Positions 1 to 7,844 of a DNA stretch of 64,000 nucleotides are shown here, in pieces. Under the pieces are notes generated by a model, which was not told the DNA's origin, searched no databases, and saw only the letters and a list, made by a program, of their open reading frames with translations. Made by a program: the position numbers and the translations under genes. The DNA lies in contig NZ_VCBL01000002.1 of the NCBI RefSeq assembly GCF_007896435.1, forward strand, positions 62,001 through 126,000, given 5' to 3'. Each line of letters begins with the position of its first letter. Position 1 is the stretch's first letter. Source of the stretch: Rummeliibacillus suwonensis (GTDB lineage Bacteria; Bacillota; Bacilli; Bacillales_A; Planococcaceae).

Positions 1-160
1 AAAGTGAAGCTTCCATCAGTGGGGGGTTTTCTTCATCCCCCACTGATGGTTAGCTAAACCAATCGGGCTTTTACGGGCAGTTGTTCCCCCCGCGCCTATC
101 TTTCTCGTTTCTCTCTAAACCTTGAGGTGGAGGGCTTACTGCCCGTTAAAGCGGGATAAA
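1..160 (+). repeat. Family A intergenic repeat, copy A1 (short form)
   Basis: Near-consensus copy running from AAAGTGAAGC to GCGGGATAAA. It holds two hairpins: arms CCATCAGTGGGGG (13-25) and its complement (37-49), and an outer stem ACGGGCAG (73-80) with CTGCCCGT (139-146). The copy is cut by the window edge or begins exactly there. It lies just beyond the terminator of the usp gene. Confidence 0.9.
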
Positions 161-202
161 ATAGGCTATCAGAAAGAAGTTTTCACTCTTTCTGATAGCC
201 CT
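150..202 (-). terminator. Terminator of the universal stress protein gene
   Basis: Perfect 13-bp stem GGCTATCAGAAAG (164-176) and CTTTCTGATAGCC (188-200) lies 45 bases past the usp stop codon. Read on the minus strand it is followed by CTATTTTATC, a modest T-rich tail. The plus strand has only a short CTTCTT, so it may work in both directions. Confidence 0.7.
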
Positions 203-245
203 TCTTGCGTAACTATTGTAAAGTTACGATCAAGTTATACGATTA

Positions 246-692
246 TTATTCTTCCTCAGGACGTACGACAAGTACATCACAATCTGCTGAACGGACGATA
301 CCTGTTGTAACACTACCGATTAAAAAGCGCTCAACTGCATTAAGACCTGTAGCACCACAAATGATTAAATCTGCTTTTACTTCCTTAGCAACATCTTTTG
401 TGATTGCAGTTCTTGGAGAACCGTATTGTACAATAACATTAACATTTTCTAAGCCAGCGGTTTCTGCTTTTTTGTAGTTTTCTAATAAGTTTGTAGCAAA
501 TTCCTCAGCGCGTCTTTTTTCTTCTGTGAAATTATAAGCTTCAAGTGTTGAATAGACACGAGAATCAATGATATTTACCAAATGCAGCGTTGCATGATTT
601 CTTTTTGCAATTTCTACACCTTTTTTGAATGCAGCTTCAGCTTCTTTTGAACCATCAATACCAACAATAATATTTTTATAATCGAGTGCCAT
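246..692 (-). CDS. Universal stress protein, UspA family (ATP-binding type)
   Basis: A 148-residue single-domain Usp protein of normal length. The N-terminal beta strand NIIVGIDGS and the late motif G113-x2-G116-x9-G126-S127 match the ATP-binding Usp subgroup (G-2x-G-9x-G-S/T), so nucleotide binding is likely. Such cytoplasmic proteins accumulate during starvation or stress; their targets are usually unknown. The start is supported by AGGGAGGT about 6 bases upstream. It is transcribed alone, divergently from the subtilase at 942, and ends in a clear hairpin terminator. The specific paralogue cannot be named from sequence alone. Confidence 0.93.
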   Translation of the reverse strand: MALDYKNIIVGIDGSKEAEAAFKKGVEIAKRNHATLHLVNIIDSRVYSTLEAYNFTEEKRRAEEFATNLLENYKKAETAGLENVNVIVQYGSPRTAITKDVAKEVKADLIICGATGLNAVERFLIGSVTTGIVRSADCDVLVVRPEEE

Positions 693-941
693 AACTTCAT
701 ACCTCCCTTTTTAATTAAATAAATTATAACATTTCTATAATATCCACAGGTACTAAATTTTTAAGATTTAATTTTTTTGTTGAAAATACACTCACTTTTG
801 CAAAACTAGTAAAATAATATTAATAATATCCCAAAATACGCCTATCTTTTAAAAAACTAATAGATTATAATGGTATATATTAACATTACAGGAACTCTAT
901 ATTTCTATAATCATATAGTTGTTCCATTTAGGAGGAATCTT

Positions 942-3900
942 GTGAAATCGATATCAAAAAAATTCGTAGCTGCTGGTTTAAGTTGTGCAATAGCGTTAAC
1001 ACCCATCAGTAGTTTTGCAGCAACCACTAAAACGGGTTCTGCTTCAACCGTACTTCAAAAACTTGGTCAACCCGAACAAAAGATCAACAAGAAAACGAAT
1101 AATTATAGTGATGACACCATTATTCTCAAATATTCAAGTCCGTTGACCCAAAAAGAACACCAAAAAGCTGGAGGTACGGTTCTTCAACAAATCCCCAGTT
1201 TAAAATATATGGCGGTTAAAGTGAAAAATAAAAAAAAGCTGCAACAAGTCATTCAGAATTATCAAAAGAATAAAAAGGTTATTTCTGTCAGTTTGAGTCC
1301 TAAATATAAACTTTTTGGTACAACTGATCCTAAAGTAAGTGAACAGTATATGCATAGTTTACTGAAAACATCAGATGCCCAAAAGCTTGCGGGAAAACAT
1401 CAAGTAAAAGTCGCTGTTATTGATACAGGCCTTGATAAAAATCATCCTGAAATTAAGGGAAGCATCATCAAAAGTGAAAATATCATCAATCCTATGAATC
1501 CAACGACTGTTGATACCCACGGTACCCATGTCGCAGGTATTATCGCAGGAAAAAAAGATAATGGCATTGGTGGTTATGGATTAGACCCCGCCGCTAAGAT
1601 TCTTTCTTTAGATATATTTGATGGCGGTGATTGGACATTCGATTATACAATCGCCAAGGCAATCCTTGAAGCTGTCGATCAGGGGGCAGATGTCATTAAC
1701 ATGAGTTTAGGAGGAGGCAACCCTTCCGAAATCTTAAAAGAAGCCATCGATAAAGCCATCAGCAAAGGTGTCGTAGTTGTTGCAGCCGCTGGAAATGAAG
1801 CCTCTGATGCAGATGTTTACCCTGCAAAGTTTGAGGGTGTTATCAGTGTAGGCTCTATCAACAAAGATAAAAAATTAAGTGATTATTCATCATATGGTTC
1901 TTCAACAGATTTAGTAGCACCTGGTGAAGATGTCTATTCTTCTTATTATGATTATCAAAAGGGATCTACTTTCACAAAAATAAGTGGAACATCTATGGCA
2001 TCACCTGTTGTAGCCGGTACAGTAGCTTTATTATTATCAAAATATCCAAACCTAAAGCCTGCAGAAGTTGAATATATTCTTGAAAAAACAGCAACAGATC
2101 TAGGTGGAAAAGGGTTTGACAATAAGTATGGAAATGGATTAGTCAATCCAGTAGCGGCACTTAAATTCAATGTAAAAAAGATTCCTTCACTCGTAACAGA
2201 GAATTGGGATGAAACGACAATCTTAAATAATGCAGAACAAATTACAGCTCCAGCAGAGATCAAGCATAACTTTACCAAACCATCCGAACAAAAATGGGTA
2301 AAACTTCATGTGGAGAAAGGACAATACATTCAAGCTTCTTTAACTGGCTCTTCGCAATATGACTACAAATTGAATATCCAATTTTTTGGTGACAATCAAC
2401 AACAAAAAACGGAAATCAATGATGTAACCGAAGGAAAAGCTGAGGCAAAACTAATCCAAGCACCATTTAGCGGAACAGTTGCAATCGGTATAAAAGATGT
2501 CAATGGTAGCTACGATGATTCAAGTGCCAAACAAGCACATGCTACACTAAAAGTAGAGAAACTAGATCAACTACCCGAAGACGAATCGACACTTGAAGAA
2601 CCTATTCAAATTGAAAGTTTGCCATATAACAAAGAGGATCTCTATATGACAGGTGTAGAAGGCGATGAAGACTACTTCCACTTCACATCAAAAGAAGCAC
2701 AATTTATGCAATTCAGCACGACTGGAATCCCAGGAGTAGACGTAGGACTTGCTGTCTATGAAAAAGAACAGCTTTTCCCACCAGCAACTGATGAAGATGG
2801 TAATCCTCTTCCTACTGATGAATCTTCAGAGATTCCTTCAGAAGAAGCAGCACCATTAAATTCAAGTAATATCAATGGCATCGGTGCAGGTGAAGAGGTA
2901 TCATTCCAAACAGAGCCGAACAAAGAGTATTATGTAAAAGTTTCTAACAGTCTTTCTTTTTTAGATATTGATATTTCTCAACTACTCGGTAATTTCAATT
3001 TGGATCAAGAACCTGCTCAATCTGCTATTCCGTATAGCGTAAAACTCGTTGGAAAGACGATTCCAAAAGATGAAGACAATTATAGCGCGGACTTTTCAGA
3101 AGAGGACGATTCAGTATCCGTTGTCAATGCTGGTAATCGAACAATTATTTCTATCGTGCTAGGAGGAGTAGAAGATGAGTCTGAGTTTATTGACCAACTA
3201 GAATCTAATGCACTTCCTTATACACTAGGAGGCTCTACACAAGGATATCTTCAAAATACAGAAGATGAAGATTGGTTCAAATTAAATCCAACTGATAGCG
3301 GTATATATAAATTTGAATTACCGATCCCAGCAAAAAATATTCCTTATGCTTCGATTTATGAAGTCGTCACTGAAAAAGATGAAGACGGAAAAGAATTCAA
3401 GTATCTGTCAACAGTTGCAACAAATGAAGATTGGGATTCTTGGGAAGATTGGATCAAAAATAATTTTACGGCTAGCTTAGAAGCGGATAAGACCTATTTT
3501 ATGTCGATTGCGCCAAATTCTGAAACATCTCAAATTCCATATGACGGCTATCAAATAACTTCAAAATTGTTGGTCAATAATCCTAGTGATCAATATGAAA
3601 ATAATAATGAACCAGAGAAAGCGAAAAACTTCCCTACAAATGGTGTAACGGCAAACTTTGCTACGACAAATGATGTAGATGCTTATTATTTCACTGCATC
3701 AAAAAGCGCTGTGTATGGTGTTAAATTCTCAAGAGCAACATTAACATCGTCATTGAAAGCCAAATATCCGAAAGAATTATTGGCACCATATTATGGCTAT
3801 GTCGAAATCTCAGAAGATGTCAATAAAAATCACAAGCTCGATGAACAAGATATGGATCGCACATCCTATATTTTAAATGTCACTGAAGATGGTACAACTA

Positions 3901-4397
3901 CTGGTTCATTTGAAGCGAAAAAGGGCAAATCTTATTTTGTCACAACATATGCCGAAATCGATTCAATGGCAGGACTAACGCTGTGGCCATATCAATTAAA
4001 AATCAATGCTGTCAATCAATCAGATGAAGATGCGAAATCTAAAATAACAAAAAACAAGCCATCTAAACCATTAAAGTTAAAGAAGAATAGCAGCAAATCA
4101 TACTCTGCTACTGGCTTCTTCAATGCTGGATATGAAAATGGGGATTCTGATTGGTATATTTATAAATCCTCAAAAACAAATCAGGCAACCCTTACACTTG
4201 ATGCAGGAAAAGAAATAGATGGGGTTATCGAAGTATATCGTAATAGCAAGAAAGTGGCGGCATCTGATATTTACGCACAGGGTGATAAAGAAATTCTAAA
4301 TTTGAAGCTGACAAAGGGAACCTATTATGTGAAGGTTCGCGATCAAAAAGGACGCGCCTCCATCGATCCTTATAAACTATCTTTAAAACTTAAATAA
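942..4397 (+). CDS. Secreted subtilisin-like serine peptidase (S8) with PPC-like C-terminal domains
   Basis: I start it at GTG 942, which has GGAGG at 931 and gives a clean signal peptide (VKSISKKFVAAGLSCAIALT, cleavage near SFA-ATT); an ATG 72 bases upstream has no such site. The product is 1151 residues. Order: signal peptide, inhibitor-I9-like propeptide (about 50-130), S8 catalytic domain with D161 (VIDTG), H193 (HGTHVAG), oxyanion N285 (AAGNE) and S351 (SGTSMASP), then about 750 residues of beta-rich repeats. Segments such as NEPEKAKNF...DVDAYYF and ENGDSDWYIY resemble bacterial pre-peptidase C-terminal (PPC) domains. It is probably an extracellular protease that matures by removal of pro- and perhaps C-terminal parts. 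No sorting signal is seen at the end KLSLKLK. The substrate is unknown. Confidence 0.93.
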   Translation: MKSISKKFVAAGLSCAIALTPISSFAATTKTGSASTVLQKLGQPEQKINKKTNNYSDDTIILKYSSPLTQKEHQKAGGTVLQQIPSLKYMAVKVKNKKKLQQVIQNYQKNKKVISVSLSPKYKLFGTTDPKVSEQYMHSLLKTSDAQKLAGKHQVKVAVIDTGLDKNHPEIKGSIIKSENIINPMNPTTVDTHGTHVAGIIAGKKDNGIGGYGLDPAAKILSLDIFDGGDWTFDYTIAKAILEAVDQGADVINMSLGGGNPSEILKEAIDKAISKGVVVVAAAGNEASDADVYPAKFEGVISVGSINKDKKLSDYSSYGSSTDLVAPGEDVYSSYYDYQKGSTFTKISGTSMASPVVAGTVALLLSKYPNLKPAEVEYILEKTATDLGGKGFDNKYGNGLVNPVAALKFNVKKIPSLVTENWDETTILNNAEQITAPAEIKHNFTKPSEQKWVKLHVEKGQYIQASLTGSSQYDYKLNIQFFGDNQQQKTEINDVTEGKAEAKLIQAPFSGTVAIGIKDVNGSYDDSSAKQAHATLKVEKLDQLPEDESTLEEPIQIESLPYNKEDLYMTGVEGDEDYFHFTSKEAQFMQFSTTGIPGVDVGLAVYEKEQLFPPATDEDGNPLPTDESSEIPSEEAAPLNSSNINGIGAGEEVSFQTEPNKEYYVKVSNSLSFLDIDISQLLGNFNLDQEPAQSAIPYSVKLVGKTIPKDEDNYSADFSEEDDSVSVVNAGNRTIISIVLGGVEDESEFIDQLESNALPYTLGGSTQGYLQNTEDEDWFKLNPTDSGIYKFELPIPAKNIPYASIYEVVTEKDEDGKEFKYLSTVATNEDWDSWEDWIKNNFTASLEADKTYFMSIAPNSETSQIPYDGYQITSKLLVNNPSDQYENNNEPEKAKNFPTNGVTANFATTNDVDAYYFTASKSAVYGVKFSRATLTSSLKAKYPKELLAPYYGYVEISEDVNKNHKLDEQDMDRTSYILNVTEDGTTTGSFEAKKGKSYFVTTYAEIDSMAGLTLWPYQLKINAVNQSDEDAKSKITKNKPSKPLKLKKNSSKSYSATGFFNAGYENGDSDWYIYKSSKTNQATLTLDAGKEIDGVIEVYRNSKKVAASDIYAQGDKEILNLKLTKGTYYVKVRDQKGRASIDPYKLSLKLK

Positions 4398-4418
4398 GAA
4401 AAATCAACTAGGGGCATA

Positions 4419-4783
4419 CGTGTTGATTTTGCAAAAAATAGGGGTGTCTGTTTGGTGTAATTTTTGAAAAGCCCTGTATTTTTAAGACCATTTATATAGA
4501 TCTTCGCTGCGGCTTGCTCGAGTCCTCGAAAATGCATGCGCATTTCCTTCGTGCGGTGTTGTTTCGATGAAGCCAATTCAATGTCCCGCGGGAAAAGCGA
4601 ATAGATGAGACCCCGCAGCGTAGCAATTAAGGAACGGAGTCTAAGGGCGCCACGTCCTGTGGCAACGACTCCGTGACCAACATCCTGTTGCCCCCAGCAT
4701 TCGCCCGCAGGAAAGCGAGCAAGCCTTCGCTGCAATCAACAAATCCCCCTATTTTCATGGATTAAATTGGATAATCAACACGC
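4419..4783 (-). repeat. Family B intergenic repeat, copy B1, carrying the hairpin cassette
   Basis: Inverted ends CGTGTTGATT (4420-4429) and AATCAACACG (4773-4782) bound a GC-richer body matching copy B2 at 11118-11358 in the opposite orientation. Shared blocks include CCCGCGGGAA...AGCGAATAGATGAGACCCC and TTCGCCCGCAGGAAAGCGAG. Compared with B2 it contains an extra segment at about 4631-4693 with the hairpins GCCAC-GTCCT-GTGGC and CAAC-ATCCT-GTTG. The same segment occurs in the long form of family A. The left end also pairs (AAAATCAAC 4400-4408 with GTTGATTTT 4422-4430) and could help end the subtilase transcript. Confidence 0.75.
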
Positions 4784-4789
4784 CTGAAC

Positions 4790-4830
4790 TAGGGGATGAA
4801 AATCAGTTCGATTTTCATCCCCTATTTTTT
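4790..4830 (+). terminator. Rho-independent terminator
   Basis: A perfect 15-bp stem, TAGGGGATGAAAATC (4790-4804) and its complement (4810-4824), with a 5-base loop and then TTTTTT. It is the strongest terminator near the subtilase gene and lies beyond repeat B1, so the repeat would be transcribed as part of the subtilase 3' UTR. Confidence 0.85.
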
Positions 4831-5060
4831 ATGAGCCTCCAACATTCTCAGTTAGGAAATCATGAGTCATTGCTATTTTTTATATTTTATCGCAACGCTC
4901 TAAATTTGAAATACAGTCATAACGTAGAGTGATTTCTAACAGTTTTCGTATAGGACTAAGAATAGCTAGCTATACTAAAAAATAATTGAGTATTCAACAA
5001 AACTCACAGTATTTCAAAACCCACTACTGAAATAGAAATGGAAAGTTGGAGGAATGGCTG

Positions 5061-6734
5061 TTGGCTACGAAAAAGAATGTGTTATCTATTTATGCCTTAG
5101 GCGGGATAAACGAAATCGGCAAAAATATGTATGCTATTCAATATGCAGATAATATCGTCCTTGTCGATTGTGGAGGAAAATTTCCAGATGAGAATTTATT
5201 GGGAATCGATTTGATTATCCCCGATATTACTTATTTACTTGAAAACAAAGAAAAAGTTCGTGCTCTTGTCGTTACACACGGTCACGAAGATCATATCGGC
5301 GGTATTCCTTATTTTCTAAAGAAATTAAATATACCTATCTATGCAACTCGTTTTACTTTAGGTTTGATCGAGATCAAATTAAAAGAACATAAAATTTTTA
5401 GGGAAACAGAACTTATACAGATTGATTCTGAATCGAAACTAGATCTTGGCAATATTTTCGTTACATTTTTTAAAACAAGCCATAGTATTCCAGATTGTCT
5501 CGGTATCGTTTTTCATACGCCAGAAGGAGTTATTGTGCATACAGGGGATTTCAAATTTGATTTAACACCTGTTAATGACCAGATTTCCGATATTCATAAA
5601 ATGGCTGAAATTGGGACAAACGGTGTTTTAGCTCTAATATCTGAAAGTACTAATGCAGAACGTCCTGGTTCAACACCATCAGAGCGAAAAGTTGGAAAAC
5701 ATATCGAAGAAGCTTTTTTAGGTGCGCAGCAAAAAATCATTATTTCTACTTTTGCATCAAATGTTAATCGTATTCAACAAATCGTGGAAGCAACCAAAAT
5801 GACCAATCGTAAGCTTGCATTACTGGGCCGTAGTATGGTCAATGTCGTTTCTGTAGCCATCGAAAATAGTTATTTAAACGTTCCACCTGGGATGCTGATA
5901 GACGCACGTAAAGTCATGAGCCTTCCTCCAGAAGAAGTCGTCGTCCTGTGCACAGGCAGCCAAGGCGAACCTCTTGCTGCTCTATCCCGCATGTCTAACT
6001 CAGATAATCGAGATGTACAAATACTACCTGATGACACTGTTATTTTATCTGCTTCCCCTATACCAGGAAATGAAAAAGACGTCTCACGTGTTGTAGATCA
6101 CTTATTTCAACTCGGTGCTAAAGTGATTTATGGTTCTTCAAGTATTACGGGGATGCATGTTTCAGGACATGGCTACCAAGAAGATTTAAAACTTATGATT
6201 ACACTGATGAAACCAAAATACTTTATCCCGATCCACGGTGAATTCAGAATGCTTTACCTTCATCGTGAGCTAGCCGAATCAGTTGGAGTAGAAAGAGAAA
6301 ATACGTTCATCATCAAAAATGGGGATGTTGTCGATATTGAAGATGGCGAAGCCAAACAAACACGCAAAATCCCTGCTGGTGATACGTATGTAGATAGTAT
6401 CGATATCGGAGAAGTTGGAGAAATTGTGTTGCGTGATAGAAAACAGCTTGCAGAAGATGGTATGCTCGTCATTGTATTAACAATCAGCAAAGCAGATGGT
6501 ACGATCATTTCTGAACCTGATTCGATTTCACGCGGCTTTGTCTATGCAAAAGACTTTGAAAATTTACTTCGAAATGTTAACCGTTTAGTAGTCACAACTG
6601 TGCAGGACATTCAGGAAGGTGAAGCAAAACAATGGAATGTTGTTAAAAGGAAAGTCAAAAAAGCAGTTGGTCAATATCTATTTGCTCAAACTAAGAGAAA
6701 GCCGATGATTCTACCGATTATCATTGAAATCTAA
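5061..6734 (+). CDS. rnjA: Ribonuclease J (RNase J1-type metallo-beta-lactamase nuclease)
   Basis: I place the start at TTG 5061, 8 bases after GGAGG (5048-5052); an in-frame TTG at 5046 overlaps that site. The 557-residue product matches the family length (about 555). It has the metallo-beta-lactamase motif H73-G-H75-E-D77-H78, the HSIPD and HTGDFKFD motifs, a beta-CASP region (CTGSQGEP, SASPIPGNE, SGHG), and ends RPMILPIIIEI as RNase J1 does. The intact HGHEDH argues for an active 5' exonuclease/endonuclease in mRNA decay, not the degenerate J2 type. It is not next to rpoY or def as rnjA is in Bacillus subtilis, so it may be an extra paralogue. The symbol is therefore tentative. Confidence 0.88.
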   Translation: MATKKNVLSIYALGGINEIGKNMYAIQYADNIVLVDCGGKFPDENLLGIDLIIPDITYLLENKEKVRALVVTHGHEDHIGGIPYFLKKLNIPIYATRFTLGLIEIKLKEHKIFRETELIQIDSESKLDLGNIFVTFFKTSHSIPDCLGIVFHTPEGVIVHTGDFKFDLTPVNDQISDIHKMAEIGTNGVLALISESTNAERPGSTPSERKVGKHIEEAFLGAQQKIIISTFASNVNRIQQIVEATKMTNRKLALLGRSMVNVVSVAIENSYLNVPPGMLIDARKVMSLPPEEVVVLCTGSQGEPLAALSRMSNSDNRDVQILPDDTVILSASPIPGNEKDVSRVVDHLFQLGAKVIYGSSSITGMHVSGHGYQEDLKLMITLMKPKYFIPIHGEFRMLYLHRELAESVGVERENTFIIKNGDVVDIEDGEAKQTRKIPAGDTYVDSIDIGEVGEIVLRDRKQLAEDGMLVIVLTISKADGTIISEPDSISRGFVYAKDFENLLRNVNRLVVTTVQDIQEGEAKQWNVVKRKVKKAVGQYLFAQTKRKPMILPIIIEI

Positions 6735-6782
6735 ATTTCAAACATTGCTATCTACTGCGGTATAAGCGATTTTTGATTCTTT

Positions 6783-6974
6783 TTATTTTTCCCGATACTT
6801 CTCAACACAATTTTGACAAATGCAATGTTTTCCCTTTAGATGTTGAGGAACTAATTCCAGAATCCCTTTAGGAATTTTTGCTGTCATACACCAACAATGA
6901 TTTTCTTCTCCTGTACCTGCCATACAATTATTTTCTTGCCCACAAAGTGGACAATGCTTTTCATCATGCTGCAT
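6783..6974 (-). CDS. Small cysteine-rich CWC family protein
   Basis: A 63-residue protein with the spacing CPLCGQ-x3-C...CWC...P..L.P...CICQNC, which is the cysteine-rich CWC family signature. The eight or so cysteines suggest a small zinc- or metal-binding fold in the cytoplasm; no function is established for the family. AGGAG lies 8 bases before the ATG (in ATTTAAAGGAGATGAAACT on the minus strand). It converges on the RNase J gene and stands alone. Confidence 0.85.
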   Translation of the reverse strand: MQHDEKHCPLCGQENNCMAGTGEENHCWCMTAKIPKGILELVPQHLKGKHCICQNCVEKYREK

Positions 6975-7023
6975 AGTTTCATCTCCTTTAAATCTGATTT
7001 TAGGGACATGCTCTGGCTGACAT

Positions 7024-7237
7024 TTTATCCCGCATTAATTGGCAGTAGATCCCCACCTCAAGGTTTAGAGAGAAATGAGAAAGATAGGTGGGGGTCTTAC
7101 TGCCGCATGCGCCCGATTGGTTTAGGCCAACAAGATGTTGGTCACTCAGGTGTTGCCACAGGACGTGGCGCTTTTCACTTCCGTTCCTCTAGTTCAGTGA
7201 GGATGAAGAAAACCTCCACTGATGGAAGCCTCACTTT
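7024..7237 (-). repeat. Family A repeat, copy A2 (long form with cassette)
   Basis: Reverse-oriented long copy, from TTTATCCCGC to CTCACTTT. Compared with the short form, an extra block (about 7125-7190) holds CCAAC-AAGAT-GTTGG and GCCAC-AGGAC-GTGGC. The outer stem is partly broken here (GGCAGT...ACTGCCGC). Confidence 0.88.
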
Positions 7238-7332
7238 ATCTATGAATATAATTATACACTCTTATTAATGGTTAACTGAGTTAAATACACCATTTGCTCG
7301 TTATCCAACTGAATTTACCTAAAAATGGTGCT

Positions 7333-7443
7333 ATCCACGGGAAATATGGTTCAATCCATGGGAAATACTGTTTTATCCACGGAATTCATGCCCCTATCCA
7401 CGGAACTTTCCTTCCAATCCACGCAAAAATGAATTGTATCCAC
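7333..7443 (+). repeat. Array 1: six 21-bp units with ATCCAC motif
   Basis: The hexamer ATCCAC/ATCCAT starts at 7333, 7354, 7375, 7396, 7417 and 7438, an exact 21-bp period. Sequence between the hexamers is mostly different. In one frame it reads as heptapeptides with an x-I-H-G pattern, but no ribosome binding site or gene-like context precedes it. The motif is the reverse complement of that in array 3 (33860-34040). Confidence 0.85.
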
Positions 7444-7660
7444 GAACGAGAATTCTTAAGTCCTACAAATACCATGGATTATGCCAAATATATGCCACGG
7501 ACAGACTTTTTCGGACTTAAATTGTTCCAAATTTAATTTATATTGTAAAATATTAAGTAAAATTAGATCTAATAAAACTTAAATCGTATGAGTGGTTGGC
7601 ACTTTTTAAAAGTATAAAGTAAAAAGCTGCACTGAATAGATTTTTTATCATCTGCTAAAC

Positions 7661-7745
7661 ATTAGTTGAATTAATCGGGCTTTTACTGGCAGTTGATTGT
7701 CCCACTTGTCCTCTGTTGTTATTTGAATCTTAGGGTGGATCTTCC
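7661..7745 (+). repeat. Family A repeat, copy A3 (diverged fragment)
   Basis: Fragment recognised by ATTAGTTGAATTAATCGGGC, TTTTACTGGCAGTTGAT and a pyrimidine-rich stretch ending in TTAGGGTGG. The first hairpin and the 3' end are not recognisable. Confidence 0.6.
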
Positions 7746-7844
7746 TGTGAACGAAATATCGTACAGACAACAAAACCTTGAACAAAGCCATATGTAAATG
7801 ACTATTATTCAAGGTTCTGTATGTGATATTAGAAAATACTTATA

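Noticed and set aside
1-160. Family A as an IS-derived MITE with terminal inverted repeats
   Set aside because: The ends AAAGTGAA and GCGGGATAAA are not inverted copies of each other, and no consistent target duplication is visible.
4370-4735. Frame across repeat B1 on the minus strand
   Set aside because: Translation of GC-rich repeat hairpins; the frame runs into the subtilase gene and has no start signals.
7333-7443. CRISPR array
   Set aside because: Units are only 21 bp with a 6-8 bp conserved core and no separate repeat and spacer; no cas genes in the window.
7294-7536. Frame over array 1 encoding x-I-H-G heptapeptides
   Set aside because: The pattern follows from a 21-bp period. There is no ribosome binding site, and array 2/4 units do not give a comparable peptide.
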